64,000 nucleotides of DNA from Lentibacter sp. XHP0401 (GTDB taxonomy: Bacteria; Pseudomonadota; Alphaproteobacteria; Rhodobacterales; Rhodobacteraceae). The stretch's first letter is position 1, and every line of letters starts with the position of its first letter. The notes beneath the pieces were generated by a model. The model searched no databases and was not told where the DNA came from. It saw only the letters and a program-made list of their open reading frames with translations. Made by a program: the position numbers and the translations under genes. The stretch is from contig NZ_JAOWLC010000004.1 in assembly GCF_025751535.1 (NCBI RefSeq), forward strand, positions 186,001-250,000, given 5' to 3'. Shown one piece after another: positions 17,656 to 24,872 of the stretch.

Positions 17656-17762
17656 GGTTAACACGCTTGAAAACCACCGATTCCGGGGGGGGTGAAATAC
17701 GTGCACCACGCGTGCACGAAGCGTGCACCGGTTGAATCGCGTTGTTGTTAAGGGAAAATTAG
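17656..17762. other. GTGCAC triple-box element, copy 1
   Basis: Non-coding element between the convergent gshA and small membrane protein genes. In order: GGTTAAC (17656-17662), a G run followed by GTGAAA (to 17697), then GTGCAC at 17701, 17712 and 17723 (exactly 11 bp apart, each palindromic), then TTAAGGGAAAATTAG at 17748-17762. A second copy with the same order and nearly identical spacings lies at 62962-63066. It may be a protein-binding array, a small-RNA gene or a chromosome-organising site; nothing in the window decides between these. Confidence 0.6.
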
Positions 17763-17804
17763 GTAACGCACCGTACGGTATTCCGCACGGTGCGTTACAT
17801 TTTT
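17763..17804. terminator. bidirectional intrinsic terminator after gshA
   Basis: A 36-base palindrome: GTAACGCACCGT at 17763-17774 pairs perfectly with ACGGTGCGTTAC at 17787-17798, with an inner CGG/CCG pairing. On the plus strand it is followed by ATTTTTC, and on the minus strand by TAATTTTCCC, so it can stop transcription of gshA and of the convergent membrane-protein genes. Confidence 0.8.
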
Positions 17805-18130
17805 CAGGCGGTTTTTTCTGCGAGCACGTGGCGCAGGGTTGTGACGGCTTGGGTGAAGCCCAGGCCGAGGCAGAGGGCGGCGAAGCCGAGCATCGGCAAG
17901 AGCACGAGGTTGCCGGCCTCTTGAAACAGGGGCAAGGCCGCGCCGATGAGGAGGACTGAGCCCGCGCCGATTGCGGCGTAGCCTGTGGCCACGGTCACGG
18001 AGGCGGTGCGCGCGCGAAATCCTGTTTCGGGGCAGTCGCCGAGCATTTTGCCGATCTTGAGGATCATCAGGCTGAGCACGAAGACTGTGCCGAGGGAGGC
18101 TGCGAGATAGATGAGGGATGTTGCAAACAT
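17804..18130 (-). CDS. small hydrophobic membrane protein
   Basis: A 108-residue protein with about three transmembrane helices (residues 2-24, 45-67, 75-98) and a short loop with GDCPETGFRARTA. No family recognised. It follows the 136-residue membrane protein by 11 bases and lies in the same direction as the GbsR-like regulator, so the three probably form one unit. The start MFATSLIYLA at 18130 is preceded by an AAAGGAAA ribosome binding site. Confidence 0.75.
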   Translation of the reverse strand: MFATSLIYLAASLGTVFVLSLMILKIGKMLGDCPETGFRARTASVTVATGYAAIGAGSVLLIGAALPLFQEAGNLVLLPMLGFAALCLGLGFTQAVTTLRHVLAEKTA

Positions 18131-18141
18131 AGCGTTTCCTT

Positions 18142-18552
18142 TCAAGCTGCGTTGCGGGTGAAACGGTTGTAGAGCAGGCCGAACATCCAGCCCCAGAGGG
18201 GGGCGAATATGAGCCCGAAACCGAAGTAGAAAATTGTGGCCTCGACGATTTGCTCTTTGCCAAGGGCAAAGGCGGCGAAGGTTGTGAGGCATAAAGCGGT
18301 GAAGTTGCTGACGAAGGCGAGCGCGGCGATTTCGCCAGCGTTGCAGGGGGCGCGCGACAGATGCCAGATCAAGAGCGGAAGACCGAGCCCGAGATAGGCG
18401 GGCGCGCCTATGACAACTGCAAAAACCGGAACAACGAGCCAGAAGGTTGCGCCTGTTATGATGATCGGCGCGAGAACGAGCGCCGCGAAGAAGGCGGGCA
18501 TGTGGATGCGCTGTGTCGGGTAAAGTAAGTGGCTTTTTGTGAGTGCGGACAT
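18142..18552 (-). CDS. small polytopic membrane protein
   Basis: A 136-residue protein with four predicted transmembrane segments (residues 19-35, 37-62, 75-96, 105-128) and little else. It begins MSALTKSHLL at 18552, 40 bases downstream of the GbsR-like regulator gene. It may be a transporter component or the target of that regulator; the sequence alone does not say. I do not recognise the family. Confidence 0.75.
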   Translation of the reverse strand: MSALTKSHLLYPTQRIHMPAFFAALVLAPIIITGATFWLVVPVFAVVIGAPAYLGLGLPLLIWHLSRAPCNAGEIAALAFVSNFTALCLTTFAAFALGKEQIVEATIFYFGFGLIFAPLWGWMFGLLYNRFTRNAA

Positions 18553-18592
18553 TTCTGTAATCTCCGAAATTAGTAGGCAAAATTTTTGAACG

Positions 18593-19120
18593 TCAGGAGC
18601 CTTTCGGCAGGAAACGGGCGATTTTTGCGCCGAGCTTGAGGAGGGCTGTCTGGGTGCCACGCGGTAGTTTGGCGATCTCGGAATACCAGTCATCAAACTG
18701 TTGCATGGTATCGAGCGTTTCCGCGTAGCGGGCGCGGATGTGTTCGGGAGTTCCGTCGCTCCCGGCCTCGGCGGCGACGATGCGCAGGGCCTCAAGCGTC
18801 GGGACGTATTCGCGCTCGCGGCGGCCTTCGACCACGGTGTTGACCAGATCAAACATATCGCGGACGGAGTGAAAGTGATCCCGTCTGTCGCCAAGCTGAC
18901 GGGAGGTTTTGACGAGCTTCCAGCCTTGCAGCTCTTTGAGCGCGGTCGAGACATTGGAACGCGCGAGGCTGAGTGTGTCGCAGATTTCCTCGGCGGTCAT
19001 CGGATCGGGGGAGAGGTGCAAGAGCGCGTGGATCTGGGCAACGGAGCGGTTGACGCCCCATTTTGCGCCCATCTCTCCCCAGTGAAGGATAAAGTCTTGC
19101 ATGGAGGGGGTGAGCTGCAT
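18593..19120 (-). CDS. GbsR/MarR-family transcriptional regulator
   Basis: A 175-residue protein with an N-terminal winged helix-turn-helix (residues 25-85: MTAEEICDTLSLARSNVSTA then LKELQGWKLVK) of the GbsR type, a MarR-related family known for choline/osmolyte control in Bacillus. The C-terminal half is helical and may bind a ligand or dimerise. A TTTCTG/CAGAAA operator lies just upstream. It heads a unit with two small membrane proteins, likely its regulatory targets. Confidence 0.85.
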   Translation of the reverse strand: MQLTPSMQDFILHWGEMGAKWGVNRSVAQIHALLHLSPDPMTAEEICDTLSLARSNVSTALKELQGWKLVKTSRQLGDRRDHFHSVRDMFDLVNTVVEGRREREYVPTLEALRIVAAEAGSDGTPEHIRARYAETLDTMQQFDDWYSEIAKLPRGTQTALLKLGAKIARFLPKGS

Positions 19121-19140
19121 GGCGAGTCGCTTGCTTCTGA

Positions 19141-19180
19141 AGTTTCTGTTGTGACAGAAATAAGTGACTAGACAGAAACT
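19141..19180. promoter_or_regulatory. inverted-repeat operator upstream of the GbsR-like gene
   Basis: AGTTTCTG at 19141-19148 is mirrored by CAGAAA at 19155-19160 (six-base spacer) and again, exactly over eight bases, by CAGAAACT at 19173-19180. Three half-sites within 40 bases, 20-60 bases before the regulator start, fit autoregulation by a dimeric MarR-type protein. Transcription of plsY ends just upstream at 19199. Confidence 0.6.
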
Positions 19181-19198
19181 TGCAAGAGATTTGTAACT

Positions 19199-19807
19199 TT
19201 ATTTTTTGCTGCCGAATTTGGGCTCTGTGCCGGCGCGGAGGCGGTCGATGTTGGCGCGGTGCGTGAAGAAGACCAGAACTGTGAGCATGATCCCGAGAAG
19301 CAGGACGGGTTGTGCGCCGAGCAGGGCCATCCAGACTGTCGAGGTGCTGGCGGCGGCGACAGCAGCGAGCGAGGAAATCCGCCAGATTGCGAAAGTGGCG
19401 AGCCATGTGGCGCAGCAGGCAAGACCCACGGGCCAGCTGAGCGCGAGCAAAAGGCCGAAGAACGTGGCAACGCCCTTGCCGCCTTTAAAGCCGAGCCAGA
19501 CGGGGAAGCAATGGCCGAGGAAGGCGAAAAGGCCAGCGAGCTGAGCCGCATCTTCGCCTGCCAGAGCGCGGGCCAGAAGCACGGCCACGGCCCCTTTTGC
19601 GCCATCGAGAACAAGCGTGAGTGCGGCGGCGGTTTTGTTGCCTGTGCGCAAGACATTGGTTGCGCCGATGTTGCCCGAACCGATGGCTCGGACATCGCCG
19701 AGGTTCATCACACGGGAAATGAGCAGGCCGAAGGGAACCGAACCAAGAAAATAGCCGATGAGCGCCCAGAGGGCGAGGACGGCGGCGGAGTGTTCAATCA
19801 GGGGCAT
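19199..19807 (-). CDS. plsY: glycerol-3-phosphate acyltransferase PlsY
   Basis: A 202-residue membrane enzyme that acylates glycerol-3-phosphate with acyl-phosphate, the first step of phospholipid synthesis. The three cytoplasmic motifs are visible: SGNIGATNVLRTGNK near 43, GHCFPVWLGFKGGKGVAT near 97, and HRANIDRLRAGTEP near 182. Five hydrophobic segments are present. Its start touches the stop of pyrC' (TGATG), so it is the last gene of the pyrB operon. Confidence 0.95.
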   Translation of the reverse strand: MPLIEHSAAVLALWALIGYFLGSVPFGLLISRVMNLGDVRAIGSGNIGATNVLRTGNKTAAALTLVLDGAKGAVAVLLARALAGEDAAQLAGLFAFLGHCFPVWLGFKGGKGVATFFGLLLALSWPVGLACCATWLATFAIWRISSLAAVAAASTSTVWMALLGAQPVLLLGIMLTVLVFFTHRANIDRLRAGTEPKFGSKK

Positions 19808-21075
19808 CAGCCGAAGACCTTTTTGCCAGCAACATACGTTGCGAAGACCTTACCTTGCAGGCGCTGCCCGTCAAAGGGGGTGTTCTTTGATTTGGAATGG
19901 AGTGTGGTTCTGTCGAGCACAAAGGGTTTGTCTGGGTCAAAGAGCATGAGGTCGGCGGGCGCACCTTTGGCAAGGCGGCCGGATTTTAGGCCGAGGCGAT
20001 TGGCCGGATTGAGCGCCAGTGCCCGGAACAGTTGCGCCAGCGTGAGCCCGCCCGCATGGACAAGGCGCATGGCAGCGGGCAGCAGGGTTTCGAGCGCGAC
20101 GGCGCCAGAGGCGGCTTCCTCATAGGGCAGGCGCTTGCTTTCTTCGTCTTGCGGCGTGTGCATTGAGCTGATGGTGTCGATGAGCCCGCTGGCAACGGCT
20201 TCAACCGTGGCGAGGCGGTCATCTTCGCTCCGCAACGGAGGCTTGAGCTTGAAGAAGCTGCGGTAGTCGGCCACGTCAAGCTCGTTGAGCGTGAGGTGAT
20301 GGATGGATGTGCCTGCCGTGATATCAAGGCCGTTGTTCTTTGCGCGCTCAAGGGCGGGCAGGGCGCGGGCGGTTGTGATCTGGTCGGCGTGATAGCGTGC
20401 GCCGGTCATTTCAAGCAGCGCGATATCGCGGTCAAGGCCCATGCGCTCGGCCATCGGAGATACGGCGGGGAGCCCCCGAAGTGTGGCGAACTTGCCCGAG
20501 GTGACAGCGGCCCCTGCCGAGAGGATTGGCTCTTGCGGATGCGCGATGACGAGCGCGCCGAGGGAGCGCGCATAGGTGAGGGCGCGCTGGAAAACCTTGG
20601 TGTTGGTAACGACTGCGTCGCAATCGGAGAAGCCCACGGCGCCTGCATCGAGCAGGAAGCCGAGTTCTGTCATCTCGCGCCCCTCGCGGCCTTTGGTGAG
20701 GGCCGCGAGATGCAGGACATTCACGGCGCTGTCTTCATTGGCGCGGCGCTTGACGAATTCGAGCGCTTCGGGGGTGTCGATTGCGGGGGAGGTATCGGGG
20801 CGGATGACCATTGTGGTGACACCGCCGGCAGCGGCTGCGCGGGCAGCGGAGGCGTAGCTTTCTTTGTGGCGCTCGCCCGGCTCGCCGACTTTGACACCGA
20901 TATCGACAATGCCCGGTGCGAGGCAGAGGCCTTTGCCGTCGGTGATTTCGTCGGCTTGGGGGGGCTCATTCCGGCCTGTGGCAGCTATTTTGCCGTTTTC
21001 AACGAGGAGCCAGCCTGTGATCTCGGTCTGGGCCTCGGGGTCGATGAGCCTGGCGTTGGTGAATAGGGTTTTCAT
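19807..21075 (-). CDS. pyrC': non-catalytic dihydroorotase homologue (PyrC')
   Basis: A 422-residue member of the class I dihydroorotase family, annotated as dihydroorotase by similarity but missing the active site. Where active enzymes have DLHVHLREPG this one has DIGVKVGEPG (residues 58-67): both metal histidines become G60 and K62 and the substrate arginine becomes G64. The later DHAPH motif is MHTPQ, losing the catalytic Asp. The fold and the HHL motif near 255 remain. Such PyrC' proteins in Pseudomonas support aspartate transcarbamoylase assembly; pyrB is in this operon, so the same role is likely. A separate active pyrC is expected elsewhere. Confidence 0.9.
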   Translation of the reverse strand: MKTLFTNARLIDPEAQTEITGWLLVENGKIAATGRNEPPQADEITDGKGLCLAPGIVDIGVKVGEPGERHKESYASAARAAAAGGVTTMVIRPDTSPAIDTPEALEFVKRRANEDSAVNVLHLAALTKGREGREMTELGFLLDAGAVGFSDCDAVVTNTKVFQRALTYARSLGALVIAHPQEPILSAGAAVTSGKFATLRGLPAVSPMAERMGLDRDIALLEMTGARYHADQITTARALPALERAKNNGLDITAGTSIHHLTLNELDVADYRSFFKLKPPLRSEDDRLATVEAVASGLIDTISSMHTPQDEESKRLPYEEAASGAVALETLLPAAMRLVHAGGLTLAQLFRALALNPANRLGLKSGRLAKGAPADLMLFDPDKPFVLDRTTLHSKSKNTPFDGQRLQGKVFATYVAGKKVFG

Positions 21076-21076
21076 A

Positions 21077-21487
21077 TCAGCTCCTTGCGCTCAGGGCGGC
21101 GTCGCGGGTGCGCAGGATCTGGGCTGCGCCGGCGGCGGGGTCGGATTGGTATTTGATGAGGTATTTGTCGCCCGTCCTGGTGATGACTTGTAGCGCGGAG
21201 AGCATGGTGCGCGCGTCGGCGACATCGGCGAGCGGGATGATGCGCCCGTCAGGGCCGACGAGTTTGCTGTCGGTGAGTTTCCAGACCATGCCGAGTTGTT
21301 CGCTCATGGCATATGCGCCGCGCGCGCCGATGGCGAGGACGGAGCCGACAACGCCTGTCCACGGGTGCGGATTGCCGATGTAGAAGAGAATGCCGGACAG
21401 CAGCAAGGAGCCGATGGCGGCGAGCATGATGTGCTCACGGATATAGGTGCTGCGGGCGGGCGGGAACTCGGCGACTACAGTGCTCAT
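21077..21487 (-). CDS. small membrane protein with PH-like C-terminal domain
   Basis: A 136-residue protein with two transmembrane helices (residues 19-38 and 42-60) and a C-terminal part (WKLTDSKLVGPDGRIIPLAD, then a YLIKYQSDPA stretch) resembling bacterial PH-like domains found behind membrane hairpins. It overlaps the preceding gene by four bases and ends one base before pyrC', tightly inside the pyrB operon. Function unknown; its place between pyrB and pyrC' is unexpected. Confidence 0.8.
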   Translation of the reverse strand: MSTVVAEFPPARSTYIREHIMLAAIGSLLLSGILFYIGNPHPWTGVVGSVLAIGARGAYAMSEQLGMVWKLTDSKLVGPDGRIIPLADVADARTMLSALQVITRTGDKYLIKYQSDPAAGAAQILRTRDAALSARS

Positions 21488-21999
21488 TCGGCGTTCTCTT
21501 CGGCTGGAATATCGGCTTCGTCGGCGATCGTGCCCATAAGGGCGAGGCGCGCCATATCAATATCACGCTCGACCGTGCGGGGGCGGGTGAGGTATTTCAT
21601 CAACACGGATTGCCCTATCTCGAGATCAATGCGCAGGTTTTTATAAAGCATACGCTTTGTGGCATGAATGTCGGCGAGATTGACAGCTGCGTTTTGCTCG
21701 GGTGCGTTGGTGTTTTCATAAATGAGGCGCAGGGAGGTGAGATGCCAGACATCGGTGCGGTGGCGTAGCCAGCTTGTGTAATCATCAAAGATGAAAGCCG
21801 AGAAGATGGTGGTGAATGCCATGATGGGCATCCATGTCTGTGGTGGCAGGCCGATGATGGGGCCGAAGAACAGGGCTGTGACAAATCCGATGAGAAGCGA
21901 GCGCTGGATAAAGGTCCAGATGTCGGGGGTGTAGGTTCCGAGGAAGGCCTCGTCATCCAGAAGTGTGGTGACGGGGGCGGGAAGATCGCGCTTAGACAT
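21484..21999 (-). CDS. conserved membrane protein in the pyrB operon
   Basis: A 171-residue protein with two transmembrane segments (about residues 32-53 and 55-71) and a soluble C-terminal half containing [17 protein letters not shown] and a helical stretch. I do not recognise a named family. The start [10 protein letters not shown] at 21999 overlaps the pyrB stop by eight bases, and its stop overlaps the next membrane protein by four, implying translational coupling to aspartate transcarbamoylase. Confidence 0.75.
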   Translation of the reverse strand: MSKRDLPAPVTTLLDDEAFLGTYTPDIWTFIQRSLLIGFVTALFFGPIIGLPPQTWMPIMAFTTIFSAFIFDDYTSWLRHRTDVWHLTSLRLIYENTNAPEQNAAVNLADIHATKRMLYKNLRIDLEIGQSVLMKYLTRPRTVERDIDMARLALMGTIADEADIPAEENAE

Positions 22000-22945
22000 A
22001 GGTGTCTTTCGGCGGCTTCTGGCGCAGGTTGCGGGCCAGTAGGTCCATAGCGGCCATGCGCACGGCGACGCCCATTTCGACCTGTTCCTGAATAACCGAG
22101 CGGGTGACATCATCAGCGATGTCGCCGTCAATTTCGACACCGCGGTTCATCGGCCCCGGGTGCATAACGATGGCATCGGGTCTGGCAGCGGTGAGCTTGT
22201 CGGCGGTGAGGCCGAAGCGGTGATAATATTCGCGCTCCGAAGGGATGAAACCGCCGTCCATACGCTCTTTTTGCAGGCGGAGCATCATCACCACGTCAAC
22301 ATCCTGAAGGCCTTCGCGCATATCATCAAAGACTTCGACGCCGAACTCTCTGATTTCGCTCGGCATCAGTGTGGGCGGGCCGATGAGGCGGACGCGGTTC
22401 TCCATTTTGCCGAGCAGCATGATGTTGCTGCGGGCCACGCGGGAGTGCGCGATATCGCCGCAGATGGCAATGCTGAGGCGGTGCAGGCGGCCTTTGGCGC
22501 GGCGGATTGTGAGCGCATCGAGCAGTGCCTGAGTCGGGTGTTCGTGGCTTCCATCGCCTGCGTTGAGGACAGCGCAGTTGACCTTTTGGGCGAGCAGATC
22601 GACTGCGCCTGAATTGGGGTGACGGACCACAAGCAGATCGGGGTGCATGGCATTGAGCGTCAGCGCCGTATCGACCAGCGTTTCGCCTTTTTTGATCGAG
22701 GAAGCGCCCATTGCCATGTTCATCACATCGGCCCCGAGACGCTTGCCTGCCAACTCGAAGCTGGCCTGCGTGCGGGTCGAGTTTTCAAAGAACATGTTGA
22801 TCTGGGTGAGCCCTGCAAGGGCATCGGAGTGTTTGTGCGCCGAGCGGTTGAGTGCGACATATTGATCGGCCAGATCAAGCAGGGAAGTGATATCGGATTG
22901 GGAGAGCTGTTCGATCCCTAAAAGGTGACGATGTGCAAAGCTCAT
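21992..22945 (-). CDS. pyrB: aspartate carbamoyltransferase catalytic subunit
   Basis: A 317-residue enzyme condensing carbamoyl phosphate and aspartate in pyrimidine synthesis. The carbamoyl-phosphate loop appears as [12 protein letters not shown] near residue 53-64, with the second-domain motifs [11 protein letters not shown] near 136 and [12 protein letters not shown] near 270. It is the first gene of an operon continuing with two membrane proteins, a degenerate PyrC' and plsY. No pyrI regulatory subunit is present, consistent with class A ATCases that use PyrC' as partner. Confidence 0.95.
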   Translation of the reverse strand: MSFAHRHLLGIEQLSQSDITSLLDLADQYVALNRSAHKHSDALAGLTQINMFFENSTRTQASFELAGKRLGADVMNMAMGASSIKKGETLVDTALTLNAMHPDLLVVRHPNSGAVDLLAQKVNCAVLNAGDGSHEHPTQALLDALTIRRAKGRLHRLSIAICGDIAHSRVARSNIMLLGKMENRVRLIGPPTLMPSEIREFGVEVFDDMREGLQDVDVVMMLRLQKERMDGGFIPSEREYYHRFGLTADKLTAARPDAIVMHPGPMNRGVEIDGDIADDVTRSVIQEQVEMGVAVRMAAMDLLARNLRQKPPKDTYV

Positions 22946-23052
22946 GCTCTCAGCTCCCTTTAAAACTGTGTGGCGTTATAGGCGCTGGGCTTTGCTTGCG
23001 CAATCGGTCATTCGCTGTTTTGGCGGCGCTTGTGATGGGGTAGGCTTGGCAC

Positions 23053-23823
23053 ATGGAATCGGCTCAGGATTATTACGCGATGCGCGCGGCGCTCGAATGG
23101 CAGGTAGAGCTTGGCGCGAATGAGGCGCTGAGCGAGGCGCCTGTGAACCGCTTCGAACTTGTCGAGAAGGTGAAGGCCAAGCCCGCTGTGGCGGCGGCTG
23201 CCCCCCAAGTGCAGAATGTGCATGTTGAAGCGCTGAAGGTGGATGCTGTGGCTGTGGCCCGCGCTGCGGCGGAGGCTGCGCAGGACTTGGCGCAGCTACG
23301 GGTCAAGCTTGAGGGCTTTGAGCATTGCGAGCTGAAACGCGGGGCGCGCAACCTTGTGTTTGGTGATGGCGCTGCTGACGCACGGGTGATGATTATCGGG
23401 GAAGCACCCGACCGTGAGGGAGACCGCGAAGGCAAGCCTTTTGTCGGGCAGGCAAATGCGCTTTTGGGCAAGATGCTGGGGGCGATTGGCCTGAGCCTTG
23501 AGGAGAGCGTTTACGCGACCACGGTGATGCCTTGGCGGCTTTTGAACCAGTCGGGGCCGAGCCCTGAAGAAGTTTCGATGATGCGGCCGTTTATGGCGCG
23601 GCATGTGGCGCTGGCAAAGCCCGATCTGGTGATATTGATGGGCAATATTTCATGTGATGCTGCTCTTGGGCAGCGTGGGATCACGCGGCTGCGCGGGACC
23701 TGGGCGGAAGCTTACGGTGTGCCGGCAATGCCGATGTTTCCGCCGGAGACGCTTTTGCGCCAGCCGCATTTGAAGCGTGAGGCATGGGCGGATTTGTTAG
23801 AGATTAAAGCGAGGCTGACATGA
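23053..23823 (+). CDS. degenerate family-4-like uracil-DNA glycosylase homologue
   Basis: A 256-residue protein of the Fe-S uracil-DNA glycosylase superfamily, with GEAPDREGDREGKPFVG (116-132) as motif 1 and an LLRQPHLKREAWADL stretch near the end. It lacks what family 4 needs: of the four cluster cysteines only C92 is present (G89, M177 and the VKC position near P160 are replaced), and the motif-2 histidine of HPAYLLR is a proline (FPPETLLR). An Ala-rich N-terminal region of 85 residues precedes the domain. It may be a non-catalytic or altered-activity relative. It overlaps moaB by four bases. Confidence 0.8.
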   Translation: MESAQDYYAMRAALEWQVELGANEALSEAPVNRFELVEKVKAKPAVAAAAPQVQNVHVEALKVDAVAVARAAAEAAQDLAQLRVKLEGFEHCELKRGARNLVFGDGAADARVMIIGEAPDREGDREGKPFVGQANALLGKMLGAIGLSLEESVYATTVMPWRLLNQSGPSPEEVSMMRPFMARHVALAKPDLVILMGNISCDAALGQRGITRLRGTWAEAYGVPAMPMFPPETLLRQPHLKREAWADLLEIKARLT

Positions 23824-24362
23824 GCAGAATTGACGAAAACCGCGAGTTTATCCCTGTGCGGATCGCAGTTTTGACGGTGAGTGACACGCGCGAGCTGGCC
23901 GAGGACCGCTCGGGTAATATTCTGGCGGGCAGGATCGAAGAGGCGGGGCATGTGCTTGTCGCGCGCAAGATTGTCCGCGACGAGCGCGCCGATATTGCCG
24001 CCGAGCTGCGCGCCTGGGTGGCGTCTGGCGAGGTTGACGTGATTATCTCGACGGGCGGCACGGGGCTGACGGGACGGGATGTGTCTGTGGAAGCCCACAG
24101 GGACGTTTACGAGAAAGAGATCGACGCGTTCGGCACGTTGTTTACCATGATCAGCTTTGGCAAGATCGGCACGAGCGCTGTGCAGAGCCGCGCGACTGCA
24201 GGTGTAGCGGGCGGATGCTATTTGTTTGCACTGCCGGGCAGCCCCGGGGCGTGTAAGGACGGCTGGGACGAGATACTGAAGTGGCAGCTCGATTACCGCC
24301 ATATGCCCTGTAACTTCGTCGAGATCATGCCACGGCTTGAAGAGCACAAGCGACGAAAATGA
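23820..24362 (+). CDS. moaB: molybdenum cofactor biosynthesis protein B (MoaB/MogA-like)
   Basis: A 180-residue protein with the molybdopterin-binding fold: IAVLTVSDTRELAEDRSGN near residues 15-33 and IISTGGTGLTGRDVSVEA near 75-92, followed by LFALPGSPGACKDGWDEI near 138. MoaB-type proteins bind or adenylate molybdopterin before molybdenum insertion by MoeA. It is sandwiched between the uracil-glycosylase homologue and a Nudix gene with four-base overlaps on both sides, away from the moaDE and mobAB-moeA sets. Confidence 0.92.
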   Translation: MSRIDENREFIPVRIAVLTVSDTRELAEDRSGNILAGRIEEAGHVLVARKIVRDERADIAAELRAWVASGEVDVIISTGGTGLTGRDVSVEAHRDVYEKEIDAFGTLFTMISFGKIGTSAVQSRATAGVAGGCYLFALPGSPGACKDGWDEILKWQLDYRHMPCNFVEIMPRLEEHKRRK

Positions 24363-24727
24363 GCGATACTTTCGAGCCTGTCGGAGAGCAACCCGAGGTG
24401 ATCGCCGTGCGGGTTGTCGCGCTTTTTGTGCGCGACATGAAGGGGCGTATCCTTTGCCAGTTGCGCGATGACCTGCCGCATGTGGCGGGAGCAGGGCTTT
24501 GGAGCTTTTTTGGCGGGCGCGTGGAGGCGGGCGAAAGCCTGCGCGCGGCTGCTGTGCGCGAGTTTCACGAGGAGACGGGAATGCGCATTGCCGAGGCCGA
24601 TTTGAGCCCGCGTTCTATGATTGCGTCGAGTGTTTCTCCCGACTGGATGATCCATATTTTCGAGTTGGGCCAGCGCGTTGAACCGGGTGATGTTTGCCTT
24701 GGGGAGGGGCGGGTTTTGCCTTTTTGA
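24359..24727 (+). CDS. Nudix hydrolase, C-terminus cut by a frame break
   Basis: A 122-residue Nudix protein with an intact Nudix box GX5EX7REUXEEXGU at residues 52-74 (GGRVEAGES through REFHEETGM), so it should cleave a nucleoside-diphosphate-linked substrate with Mg2+. The frame stops in a run of five T (24721-24725). A -1 shift there continues LTEAQAKDFSFVRTYEQFF and ends at 24798, restoring the final helix usual for the fold. It could be an indel, a sequencing error or slippage at TTT-TGA. Confidence 0.8.
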   Translation: MSDTFEPVGEQPEVIAVRVVALFVRDMKGRILCQLRDDLPHVAGAGLWSFFGGRVEAGESLRAAAVREFHEETGMRIAEADLSPRSMIASSVSPDWMIHIFELGQRVEPGDVCLGEGRVLPF

Positions 24728-24872
24728 CCGAGGCGCAGGCGAAGGATTTTTCATTTGTGCGCACCTATGAACAGTTTTTTGAAAGTATTTTCGACTGAAA
24801 TGCGCAGCAGAGGCGTATAAGTTCAGAGCGCGCTCTTTTTGTGGGGGCGATCAGGTATACAGAGGATGGTGG

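Noticed and set aside
17701-17728. CRISPR or plasmid-iteron interpretation of the GTGCAC repeats
   Set aside because: Repeats are only 6 bp with 5-bp spacers, three per locus, with no cas or rep gene nearby.
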